Of a stretch of DNA of 6,835 nucleotides, positions 1 through 5,437 are shown piece after piece (position 1 is the stretch's first letter; every line of letters begins with the position of its first letter). This stretch comes from Candidatus Pollutiaquabacter sp. GTDB lineage: Bacteria > Bacteroidota > Bacteroidia > AKYH767-A > 2013-40CM-41-45. The notes under the pieces are model-generated. The model worked only from the letters and a program-made list of their open reading frames with translations. It was not told the DNA's origin and searched no databases. A program made the position numbers and the translations under genes. The DNA lies in NCBI GenBank assembly GCA_903854075.1, contig CAINVI010000029.1:1-6835 (forward strand). The letters run 5' to 3'.

Positions 1-264
1 CAGGAAGGAACAGCGCGTTTCGAAGATACCAATCTGCGGATTAAGAAAAATGCATTGGGGCTTCACTCCGAAGGACGCATTGTCGCTGGTTATAACGGCG
101 ACCGCTGGTACAGTTCGATTACGGCCATCAGCTATGTGGTGACCAGCGCCTTTGAAGGAACCAATCCATTTTCACAGGGCTATACTTTTGGACGAATCGC
201 CGTTGGCTATAAGTTCAAGATGAAAGAAACGAAATCACCGTTCCTCAAGAAACTGGGACTTTGA
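1..264 (+). CDS. C-terminal end of a probable outer-membrane beta-barrel protein (DUF4421-like), 5' partial
   Basis: Frame 1 is open from the first base to a TGA at 262-264, giving 87 residues of C-terminus; the true start lies upstream of the window. A TTG at 55 could be taken as a start, but the frame continues through it and the upstream codons read as the same protein. The sequence alternates polar and aromatic or hydrophobic residues in short strands separated by turns: one around GRIVAGYNGDRWYSSITAI and a last one around FGRIAVGYKFKM. This is the look of transmembrane beta strands in an outer-membrane barrel. The GYNGDRW stretch and the final R-x-x-VGYKF resemble Bacteroidota DUF4421 proteins as I remember them, but that family call is from memory. 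After the last strand there is a short basic tail ending in KKLGL. Function is unknown. It converges with the MFS gene across a 45-bp gap. Confidence 0.5.
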   Translation, partial: QEGTARFEDTNLRIKKNALGLHSEGRIVAGYNGDRWYSSITAISYVVTSAFEGTNPFSQGYTFGRIAVGYKFKMKETKSPFLKKLGL

Positions 265-309
265 TTGCACCATTCGATGATTGATGAATAGTGTAGGCTA
301 AGTTACTGA

Positions 310-1521
310 TCACAACTTCTGTAACGTGCGGTATGCAAAGAGTAAACTGAACAGGGTGAGAACAGCTGCTGCCAGAAAGGGTGCGCCGGGAAAATAGATA
401 TCACCTCCAGGGGCCGAAAAATAGGCGAAGAGATTCGTCATCAGCAACGGACCAACAATAGAGGTCAAGGAAATCAGACTTGTCAGGGCGCCCTGTAATT
501 CGCCTTGTTCGTTCGACGGCACTTGTCCGCTCATGATACTTTGCAAAGCCGGACCGGCGAAACCGCCGAGTGCGGAAGGCACCATGAATGCGAACATCAT
601 CCATCCTTTGGTGGCGAATGCAAAAAGGACGAATCCGATGGCATAAAAGGTTAGACCGAGATATACAGATCGCTTATTACCCAACCGCGGATTGACAATA
701 CGAATCAATCCGCCTTGTACGATGGCAATCATTAATCCAACAAAACCTAGCGAATAACCGACCCACTTTTCTCCCCAGCCAAATTTTTCCATCGTGTAGA
801 ATGTCCACGTAGATTGATTGGCATGGCCGGCGATATAAATGAATACAAAGGCGAGTACCAATTGAATGATGACCGGGTATTTCCTCAGTTGGCGTAGGGA
901 ACCTATCGGATTGGCGCGTCGCCAATCGAACGGCCTGCGATCTTCCTGCTTCAAGGATTCCGGCAGAACAAAATAGCCATAGGTGGCGTTGAGCAGCGCC
1001 AGGCCTGCTGCCGCAAAGAACGGGACACGCGGTCCGAATTGGCCCAACAATCCGCCAATGACCGGACCAATAATGAAACCGATTCCGAAGGCCGCGCCCA
1101 TCATACCGAAATTCTGCGCCCGCTTTTCCGGCGTACTTACATCAGCAATATAAGCGCCGGCCGTTGTGTAACTGGCACCGGTCAGACCGGCAATTAGTCG
1201 CCCGAAGAAAAGCCAACCAATCGTTGGTGCGAATCCCATGAGCAGATAATCCAAGCCAAAACCAATCAAAGAAGCCAAGAGAACAGGCCGGCGACCAAAG
1301 CGATCACTCAACGCACCGATTATCGGAGAAAAAACAAACTGTGTGAACGCGTACGCAAAAGTGAGCAGTCCGCCATAGCGCGAAGCTTCACTGATCGACC
1401 CTCCATGAATGTCCTGAATAAGTTTGGGAAGTACCGGAAGAATGATTCCTAAACCGATAACATCGATGAGTAACGTAGTGAAAATGAAAGCCAGTGCTTT
1501 CGTGTTGGGCGGCCGTTGCAT
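310..1521 (-). CDS. MFS multidrug/tetracycline-type H+ antiporter (TetA/TCR family)
   Basis: This is a predicted 403-residue inner-membrane transporter with about 12 hydrophobic segments, the usual size for drug:H+ antiporters of the major facilitator superfamily. Helix 1 contains LLIDVIGLGIILPVLP, with D20 where TetA proteins have their conserved Asp. Motif A, G-x-L-S-D-R-F-G-R-R-P, is at about residues 69-79 in the helix 2-3 loop. The helix 4 segment FFGRLIAGLTGA is at about 105-116. The antiporter motif C, G-x-x-x-G-P-x-x-G-G, is at about 148-157 in helix 5. A central basic linker (about 205-230, EDRRPFDWRRAN) separates the two six-helix halves. These motifs support proton-driven drug export; the substrate cannot be read from sequence, and tetracycline is not implied. 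I chose ATG 1519-1521 (MQRPPNTKAL), which leaves a short polar N-terminus before helix 1. An in-frame TTG at 1546-1548 would add nine residues and is less likely. The gene is divergent from queA across 90 bp, and a TetR-type regulator lies 1.4 kb away, beyond queA. Confidence 0.9.
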   Translation of the reverse strand: MQRPPNTKALAFIFTTLLIDVIGLGIILPVLPKLIQDIHGGSISEASRYGGLLTFAYAFTQFVFSPIIGALSDRFGRRPVLLASLIGFGLDYLLMGFAPTIGWLFFGRLIAGLTGASYTTAGAYIADVSTPEKRAQNFGMMGAAFGIGFIIGPVIGGLLGQFGPRVPFFAAAGLALLNATYGYFVLPESLKQEDRRPFDWRRANPIGSLRQLRKYPVIIQLVLAFVFIYIAGHANQSTWTFYTMEKFGWGEKWVGYSLGFVGLMIAIVQGGLIRIVNPRLGNKRSVYLGLTFYAIGFVLFAFATKGWMMFAFMVPSALGGFAGPALQSIMSGQVPSNEQGELQGALTSLISLTSIVGPLLMTNLFAYFSAPGGDIYFPGAPFLAAAVLTLFSLLFAYRTLQKL

Positions 1522-1611
1522 AAAATTGAGGTGCAAAGAAAACGACAATAAAACGGCAAAACATCATTTTAAGAAAATTTAATCGATCTATTCAGGATAT
1601 TTGCGCTTATC

Positions 1612-2883
1612 ATGTCCATGGCCGATCCACGACACATCGCGATCCGCGATTACAGCTACTCGTTACCCGACGATCGTATTGCAAACTATCCGTTGGAGGA
1701 ACGTGATGCTTCGAAGCTGTTGGTGTACCGTGAAGGCTCGATTCATGACACGACTTTTTTATCGCTTCCCGAGTTCCTTTCTTCCGGCGATCTCCTGGTT
1801 TTCAACGAGACTAAAGTCATTCATGCCCGATTGATTTTCAAAAAGCCAACGGGCAGCACTATTGAGATCCTCTGCCTGGAACCACACGACATGCCGGATC
1901 CGGCGGTGGCACTCCGTCAACAGGGAAGTTGCACCTGGAAAGTGATGATCGGGAACCGGAAACGGTGGAAAGAAGCGTATCAAGAGTTGATGGTCGATAA
2001 GGGCGATGGCTCCTCTTTCGCCTTGCGGGCTACCATTTACGGGGAAGAGACTACCGGACCTTTGGTACAATTCAGCTGGGAGGAGAATATCACTTTTGCA
2101 GAGGTCATCGAACTGGCCGGAAAAATTCCGCTACCTCCCTATTTCAAACGAGAACCGGAAACGAGTGATGAAGAACGGTATCAAACCGTTTATGCGCGTC
2201 ACGACGGATCGGTGGCTGCGCCAACAGCGGGATTGCATTTCACCCCGCGCGTACTGGATGCGTTAGCAAAGAAGAATATCGACACGACTTTTGTCACGTT
2301 ACACGTCGGCGCCGGCACTTTCCGTCCCGTCAAATCCGAATTGTTGGAAGATCACGTCATGCACGAAGAACGGATCGTGATGTCGCGTACCTCCATTCTA
2401 CGTCTCCTGCGAATCCTTGAAGAAAAAAATGATCGCCCTGCCGATGTAACCGGAAAAATAGTTGCCGTCGGCACCACCTCGATGCGAACGCTGGAAAGTC
2501 TTTACTGGATGGGAGTCAAGCTCCTTTCGCAAGAGGAGTTGGACAAGCCGTTAACCATCGACCAATGGTATCCGTACGAAAAACGCGAAAGTGCCATCCC
2601 TCCTGCAATCGCCCTGAACGCTATTGCAGACTATTTAGCAGAGCATCAATTATCCCAATTAGTCGCAACCACTGGAATAATCATCGCACCGGGATATACC
2701 TTTCGAATGGTGGATGTGCTGATCACTAATTTTCACCAGCCGGACAGCACATTACTGCTACTGGTAGCCGCTTTTACAGGCCCGGACTGGCGCAGGATCT
2801 ACGATCATGCGCTGGCCAACGCGTATCGTTTTCTGAGTTACGGCGACAGTTCAGTCTTGTTCCGTAATTTATTGAATCGGTGA
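1612..2883 (+). CDS. queA: S-adenosylmethionine:tRNA ribosyltransferase-isomerase QueA
   Basis: QueA transfers and isomerises the ribosyl group of SAM onto preQ1 at position 34 of GUN-anticodon tRNAs, giving epoxyqueuosine, the penultimate step of queuosine synthesis in the cytoplasm. All family hallmarks are present: I-A-x-Y-P-L-x-x-R-D-x-S-K-L-L at about 23-37, LVFNETKVIHARL around 62-74, PLPPY at 173-177, APTAGLHF at 203-210, HVGAGTFRPVKSE at 231-243, D-H-x-M-H-E-E from 247, GTTSMRTLES at 287-296, TNFHQPDSTLL from 372, and YRFLSYGD from 405. At 423 residues it is longer than the roughly 356-residue E. coli enzyme. Most of the excess is between GTTSMRTLES and IIIAPGYTF (residue 356), about 59 residues where E. 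coli has about 18. I believe this longer form is common in Bacteroidota. Start choice is ATG 1612; ATG 1618 would remove two residues and is equally possible. No Shine-Dalgarno is visible. It appears monocistronic, between a divergent MFS gene and a convergent tetR. Confidence 0.97.
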   Translation: MSMADPRHIAIRDYSYSLPDDRIANYPLEERDASKLLVYREGSIHDTTFLSLPEFLSSGDLLVFNETKVIHARLIFKKPTGSTIEILCLEPHDMPDPAVALRQQGSCTWKVMIGNRKRWKEAYQELMVDKGDGSSFALRATIYGEETTGPLVQFSWEENITFAEVIELAGKIPLPPYFKREPETSDEERYQTVYARHDGSVAAPTAGLHFTPRVLDALAKKNIDTTFVTLHVGAGTFRPVKSELLEDHVMHEERIVMSRTSILRLLRILEEKNDRPADVTGKIVAVGTTSMRTLESLYWMGVKLLSQEELDKPLTIDQWYPYEKRESAIPPAIALNAIADYLAEHQLSQLVATTGIIIAPGYTFRMVDVLITNFHQPDSTLLLLVAAFTGPDWRRIYDHALANAYRFLSYGDSSVLFRNLLNR

Positions 2884-2885
2884 TC

Positions 2886-2901
2886 CGATTTTTATAAATC
2901 G
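2886..2901. terminator. Small hairpin between convergent queA and tetR, possible weak terminator
   Basis: CGATTT and AAATCG form a 6-bp stem with a TTAT loop, starting two bases after the queA stop codon, in the 41-bp gap where queA and tetR transcripts meet. The position suits a transcription end. The stem is AT-rich, and no clean T run follows on either strand, so it is not a canonical intrinsic terminator. Confidence 0.3.
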
Positions 2902-2924
2902 TCTACTGTTGTGGCCCAGCACAG

Positions 2925-3545
2925 TCAGGCCCTTGTCAAAAGGTGCGCCTGCATAACCTGAAGGAGATGATCCACTAAACGGTTACGCCAGTGCGCCATT
3001 TCGGACACGTCATCCCCCCATCGACGACCCAACATGCGCTGATGCATCTGCGGTGACGCTGACAGGAGTTGTGTAATCGTTCCATAGAATGTCACCATAG
3101 TAAGGTCGATATCCACCTCCCGAAAGCGACCTTGCTCTACACCATCCTGTAAAATTTTACGGAACTCATTCACCTGCCGCAGCAAGGTATCGGCGATGAT
3201 CCGTTGTAATTCCGGACGACTGTTCAATGAAGCTTCGCGGTAAAGGATCCTGTAAAAGCGCGGATTGGCCAGCCATCGGTCAACCAGAGAAGGCACCAGC
3301 GCAGCGAGTCGTTGCACAGGGTCAGATGTACTTTCATTAGGCGCCTTAACTTTTTCGAGAAGAGACGATGAGCGATCTTCCACCAACGCTTCAAACAACT
3401 TTTCTTTGGAACCGAAATAGTAGGAAATCATGGCCAAGTTCATGCCGGCTTCTTTGGCCAGATCCCGTATGGACGTTCCTTCAAAGCCGTGTTCCGCGAA
3501 CAGGAACTCCGCTTTATCGAGTAAAGCTCTTCGACGGTTTTGCAT
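2925..3545 (-). CDS. TetR/AcrR-family transcriptional regulator
   Basis: This 206-residue protein has the normal length and two-part layout of TetR-type repressors. The N-terminal DNA-binding domain covers about residues 1-50: helix 1 (ALLDKAEFLFAEHGFEGTS), then the helix-turn-helix IRDLAKEAGMNLAMISYYFGSKEKLF at 26-51, with the signature A-G-x-x-x-x-x-x-S-Y-Y-F-x-S-K-E-x-L. Residues of about 65-200 form an all-helical ligand-binding and dimerisation domain that I cannot match to a specific effector; it has the general style of AcrR-like regulators with DPVQRLAALVPSLVDRWL followed by PRFYRILYREA. The start is ATG 3543-3545 (MQNRRRALL). The upstream region holds two inverted repeats and a -7-like promoter element, which strongly suggests autoregulation. 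Neighbours are queA (convergent) and the nuo operon (divergent, 320 bp away). TetR proteins of this type often control efflux pumps, so the MFS gene 1.4 kb away is a possible target, but no shared operator was seen there. Confidence 0.93.
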   Translation of the reverse strand: MQNRRRALLDKAEFLFAEHGFEGTSIRDLAKEAGMNLAMISYYFGSKEKLFEALVEDRSSSLLEKVKAPNESTSDPVQRLAALVPSLVDRWLANPRFYRILYREASLNSRPELQRIIADTLLRQVNEFRKILQDGVEQGRFREVDIDLTMVTFYGTITQLLSASPQMHQRMLGRRWGDDVSEMAHWRNRLVDHLLQVMQAHLLTRA

Positions 3546-3562
3546 TGCACAAAGTTGTGCAA
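3545..3562. promoter_or_regulatory. Inverted repeat TTGCACAA-AG-TTGTGCAA abutting the tetR start codon
   Basis: Two perfect 8-bp complementary arms are separated by two bases. Base 3545 is both the end of the repeat and the first base of the tetR ATG on the minus strand. If the -7 element at 3578-3585 is real, this repeat lies in the tetR 5' leader. It could be a second operator for a dimeric regulator, or a leader hairpin (7-bp stem, 4-nt loop) next to the start codon that lowers translation. Sequence alone does not separate these. Confidence 0.5.
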
Positions 3563-3569
3563 GTAATTT

Positions 3570-3595
3570 TAATTAATCAAACGTATGATTAATTA
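3570..3595. promoter_or_regulatory. 26-bp palindrome, probable TetR operator
   Basis: The half-site TAATTAATCA, a central ACGT (3581-3584) and the complementary half TGATTAATTA form a palindrome centred between 3582 and 3583. Only one symmetric pair is mismatched inside the arms (3580 versus 3585). It lies 25 bp upstream of the tetR start and contains the putative tetR -7 element, so a bound TetR dimer would block that promoter. The size and symmetry fit TetR-family operators. That this TetR binds here is inferred from position. Confidence 0.7.
3578..3585 (-). promoter_or_regulatory. Putative Bacteroidota -7 promoter element (TACGTTTG) of tetR
   Basis: On the minus strand the bases read TACGTTTG, an exact match to the TAnnTTTG -7 consensus of the Bacteroidota primary sigma factor. 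It sits in the centre of the 26-bp palindrome and about 33 nt before the tetR start codon. No good TTTG -33 box is visible at the expected distance upstream, where the DNA is a run of A and T, so the promoter call rests on the -7 match and its position. Confidence 0.45.
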
Positions 3596-3656
3596 TTAAA
3601 TTATCACATTATATTGATTTTCATTATTTTATGTCTCTTCGCTCCATGGTTCCTTT

Positions 3657-3740
3657 CGCTCGAGAGCGCCCGAACCGTATGCGGGATGTTTCATCACCGG
3701 GAAACGGCGACCCGCAATACGGACGAAACCTCGGCGAGCG
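3657..3740. other. GC-rich segment with nested complementary arms, possible structured leader RNA or palindromic repeat element
   Basis: Three nested pairings can be drawn. The outer arms are CGCTCG (3657-3662) with CGAGCG (3735-3740). The middle arms are CCGTATGCGGG (3675-3685) with CCCGCAATACGG (3711-3722), 11 bp with one bulged A at 3716. The inner arms are GTTTC (3688-3692) with GAAAC (3701-3705) around an 8-nt loop. The left outer arm can instead fold locally, CGCT (3657-3660) with AGCG (3665-3668). The element is more GC-rich than its flanks. It could be RNA structure in a long nuo leader, a small RNA, or a copy of a dispersed palindromic repeat. I do not recognise a named RNA family, and the strand cannot be assigned. 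Confidence 0.4.
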
Positions 3741-3783
3741 GCGGAGTTGGATGGCCGGGCACTGAACAAATACATGTTAAAAC

Positions 3784-3800
3784 ACGCCAATTTTCGGCGT
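3784..3800. other. Short hairpin ACGCC/GGCGT upstream of nuoA
   Basis: ACGCC (3784-3788) and GGCGT (3796-3800) form a 5-bp GC-rich stem around a 7-nt loop, flanked by A runs on both sides in the plus strand. In the minus strand it is followed by a G and then a short T run, so it could act as a weak terminator in that direction. It is not strong enough to call as one. Confidence 0.25.
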
Positions 3801-3829
3801 AAAAACGGCAACTACGTTCGGCAAAAGCG

Positions 3830-3837
3830 TAAATTTG
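3830..3837 (+). promoter_or_regulatory. Possible Bacteroidota -7 element (TAAATTTG) for the nuo operon
   Basis: TAAATTTG matches TAnnTTTG exactly and lies 28 nt before ATG 3866, which would give a leader of about 20 nt. There is no TTTG -33 box at the right spacing, and the element also forms part of a 6-bp hairpin (GGCAAA 3820-3825 with TTTGCC 3834-3839). A second weaker match, TACGTTCG, is at 3813-3820. This is a candidate only. Confidence 0.3.
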
Positions 3838-3850
3838 CCACCCAAACTGT

Positions 3851-3864
3851 GTCGACGATTCGAC
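3851..3864 (+). other. Hairpin GTCGA-CGAT-TCGAC directly before the nuoA start
   Basis: A perfect 5-bp stem with a 4-nt loop ends one base before ATG 3866-3868. In mRNA it would cover the region where a ribosome approaches the start codon. This may damp initiation at ATG 3866 or favour the in-frame ATG at 3875-3877, three codons further on. Confidence 0.45.
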
Positions 3865-3865
3865 C

Positions 3866-4246
3866 ATGATTCTTATGCAACATCAGGACCTTCCTTCCGA
3901 CTATTTTCCAATGGTCATCCAGTTCATCGTGGCACTCGGATTTATTGTCACGACCATGGTAGCCACGCACCTGCTGGGCCCAAAAAGAAAATCCAAAATC
4001 AAACTGGAATCGTTCGAGTGCGGTATTGAATCGCAGGGCAACGCACGTATACCGTTTTCCATCAAATATTTTCTGGTCGCCATTCTTTTCGTGCTCTTTG
4101 ATGTGGAAGTGATCTTCATGTATCCATGGGCAGTTAATTTCAGAGAACTGGGAACAACAGGCATCCTTGAGATGTTCGTATTCATGGTACTCCTCCTCAC
4201 CGGCTTCTATTACATCATCAAAAAAGGCGCACTGAAGTGGGAATAG
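3866..4246 (+). CDS. nuoA: NADH-quinone oxidoreductase subunit A (complex I, ND3 homologue)
   Basis: NuoA is the small three-helix membrane subunit of complex I at the junction between the membrane arm and the quinone-binding peripheral arm. The 126-residue product is typical in length. Helix 1 is about residues 16-37. It is followed by the conserved loop GPKRKSKIKLESFECGIESQGNAR (38-61), whose C52 in the E-C-G motif corresponds to the loop cysteine of mitochondrial ND3. Helix 2, with SIKYFLVAILFVLFDVEVIFMYPWAV (65-90), carries the conserved D79 and E81. Helix 3 (about 100-118) carries E102. The start is ATG 3866, or alternatively ATG 3875 (MQHQDLPSDYF), which a hairpin just before 3866 may favour. 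It opens the nuo operon, with nuoB 71 bp downstream on the same strand. Confidence 0.97.
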   Translation: MILMQHQDLPSDYFPMVIQFIVALGFIVTTMVATHLLGPKRKSKIKLESFECGIESQGNARIPFSIKYFLVAILFVLFDVEVIFMYPWAVNFRELGTTGILEMFVFMVLLLTGFYYIIKKGALKWE

Positions 4247-4317
4247 TGAAATCGCTGTTGTACCGACAGCATTTCAATCGATAAACGACTACAGTATCAA
4301 CTACGGAATTCTACTCC

Positions 4318-4878
4318 ATGTCAGCAATCATTACTCCTCCGAAATTTGAAGTTGCACCTACGCCTCCAGGCTTTGAAGGTCCCGGCTTCTTTGCGACTAC
4401 ACTCGATAAAGCCGTCGGACTTGCACGCAAGAACTCTTTGTGGCCGCTTCCCTTTGCTACATCCTGTTGCGGCATCGAATTCATGGCTACGATGGCATCG
4501 CATTATGACTTTGCGCGATTCGGTTCGGAACGACTCAGTTTCTCACCGCGTCAGGCAGACTTGCTGATGGTGATGGGAACGATTGCCAAAAAAATGGCTC
4601 CGGTCCTGCGTCAGGTTTACGAGCAAATGGCCGAGCCGCGCTGGGTACTTTCCGTGGGAGCCTGTGCATCCAGCGGCGGAATCTTTGATACCTATTCCGT
4701 GCTGCAAGGAATCGACCATATCATTCCTGTCGACGTGTATGTTCCCGGCTGTCCGCCGCGACCGGAGCAGATTATCGACGGCGTGCTCAATATCCAGAAA
4801 CTGGTGGGTGAAGAATCGCTTCGCCGCCGCAACTCCCCGGAATACAAACAACTTCTCGCCTCCTACGGCATTGAATAA
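4318..4878 (+). CDS. nuoB: NADH-quinone oxidoreductase subunit B (N2 [4Fe-4S] cluster subunit, PSST homologue)
   Basis: NuoB holds cluster N2, the last iron-sulfur centre of complex I, which passes electrons to quinone at its interface with NuoD. The 186-residue protein has the four N2 ligands in the expected pattern: the tandem pair C50-C51 in ATSCCGIEFMA, C116 in SVGACASSGGIFD, and C145 in VYVPGCPPRPEQ. Other family marks are RFGSERLSFSPRQADLLMVMGTI at about 67-89 and APVLRQVYEQM-x-x-P-R-W at about 94-109. The N-terminal 25 residues are proline-rich and variable, as usual. ATG 4318 is the natural start, with no Shine-Dalgarno. nuoC starts six bases after the stop, consistent with one transcript. 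Confidence 0.98.
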   Translation: MSAIITPPKFEVAPTPPGFEGPGFFATTLDKAVGLARKNSLWPLPFATSCCGIEFMATMASHYDFARFGSERLSFSPRQADLLMVMGTIAKKMAPVLRQVYEQMAEPRWVLSVGACASSGGIFDTYSVLQGIDHIIPVDVYVPGCPPRPEQIIDGVLNIQKLVGEESLRRRNSPEYKQLLASYGIE

Positions 4879-4884
4879 TCCGTC

Positions 4885-5424
4885 ATGGAAAAACCAACCC
4901 TAGAAAACGTCCTCGCGGAGCTGCAACAACATTTCGGCAGCAACATACTGGCTGTAGAGCAAGACTACGACTTTCATACCGTGCACATATCCAAGCAGCA
5001 CATCGTTACCATGTTGCGCTACCTGTACGATCACGACACTTTCCGCTTTCAGTATCTTACCACGGCGTGTGGACTTCATTACCCGGATGCTGAACGCCCC
5101 TTCGGTATGATGTATCAGGTGCACAGTTTGACCACCAACTTGCGTTTACGCTTCAAGGCGTTTACTACTGCCAGCGATCTCGAATTCGATACCCTGACAA
5201 CGGTGTTTCCTGCCGCCAACTGGATGGAACGCGAAGCGTTTGATTTCTTCGGCTTTCACTTCAAAGGACATCCGAACCTGAAGCGTATCCTGAATGTAGA
5301 AGACATGGATTACCATCCGCTGCGTAAAGAATATCCGATCGAAGACGCGACGCGTTACGATAAAGACGATACGCTCTTCGGACGCCGGCCGGCCGGTTAC
5401 GACCGTAAACGCTTACAACCCTGA
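4885..5424 (+). CDS. nuoC: NADH-quinone oxidoreductase subunit C (30-kDa subunit)
   Basis: NuoC is a cofactor-free peripheral-arm subunit that packs against NuoD and NuoB. The 179-residue product contains the 30-kDa family signature EREAFDFFGFHFKGHPNLKRIL starting at residue 115, followed by PLRKEYP at 145-151. The N-terminal half (about 1-110) has the mixed alpha/beta pattern of the family, including TACGLHYPDA and FGMMYQVHSL. It ends with FGRRPAGYDRKRLQP, a basic tail. It is a free-standing gene, not fused to nuoD as in E. coli; nuoD begins 13 bp downstream. The start is ATG 4885. Confidence 0.97.
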   Translation: MEKPTLENVLAELQQHFGSNILAVEQDYDFHTVHISKQHIVTMLRYLYDHDTFRFQYLTTACGLHYPDAERPFGMMYQVHSLTTNLRLRFKAFTTASDLEFDTLTTVFPAANWMEREAFDFFGFHFKGHPNLKRILNVEDMDYHPLRKEYPIEDATRYDKDDTLFGRRPAGYDRKRLQP

Positions 5425-5437
5425 ACCGCCTTTCCCG

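Larger units (their letters stand above)
3596..3865. other. Intergenic region between divergent tetR and nuoA, no convincing protein gene
   Basis: Together with the palindromes before it, this forms a 320-bp gap between tetR and nuoA. It begins AT-rich (3596-3655), becomes GC-rich and rich in complementary arms (about 3657-3765), then returns to mixed composition with three short hairpins before nuoA. Two short open frames cross it, one on each strand (3614-3802 plus, 3629-3811 minus). Both look like chance readings of the structured GC-rich part: one starts at TTG, neither resembles a protein family I know, and they overlap each other almost completely. The region probably holds the nuo promoter and leader. 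Confidence 0.6.

Noticed and set aside
302..325. GTTAC/GTAAC inverted repeat at the end of the MFS gene
   Set aside because: A 5-bp stem with a 14-nt loop, no T run, and partly inside the coding sequence is too weak to call a terminator.
1546..1548. TTG start extending the MFS protein by nine residues
   Set aside because: ATG 1519-1521 gives a normal N-terminus before helix 1. The extension has no conserved look and would use a rarer start codon.
1596..1603. GATATTTG as a -7 element for queA
   Set aside because: It has one mismatch to TAnnTTTG, no -33 box, and lies only 8 nt from the start codon, so it would force a leaderless or near-leaderless transcript.
1759..2070. 103-codon minus-strand frame inside queA
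   Set aside because: It lies wholly within the strongly supported queA gene and has no independent features; it is a shadow frame.
3670..3725. Possible group II intron domain V, because of the CCGTATGCGGG arm
   Set aside because: Domain V is a compact 34-nt hairpin with a short tetraloop and an AGC or similar triad. Here the arms enclose about 25 nt, and no intron-encoded reverse transcriptase is nearby.
3614..3802. 62-codon open frame on the plus strand upstream of nuoA, with a hydrophobic start
   Set aside because: It starts at TTG, has no recognisable family, overlaps an equally long frame on the other strand and runs through the arm-rich GC segment. Chance is the better explanation.
3629..3811. 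60-codon open frame on the minus strand in the same gap
   Set aside because: Its basic, arginine-rich reading is what GC-rich structured DNA tends to give. There is no family resemblance and no promoter or start context.
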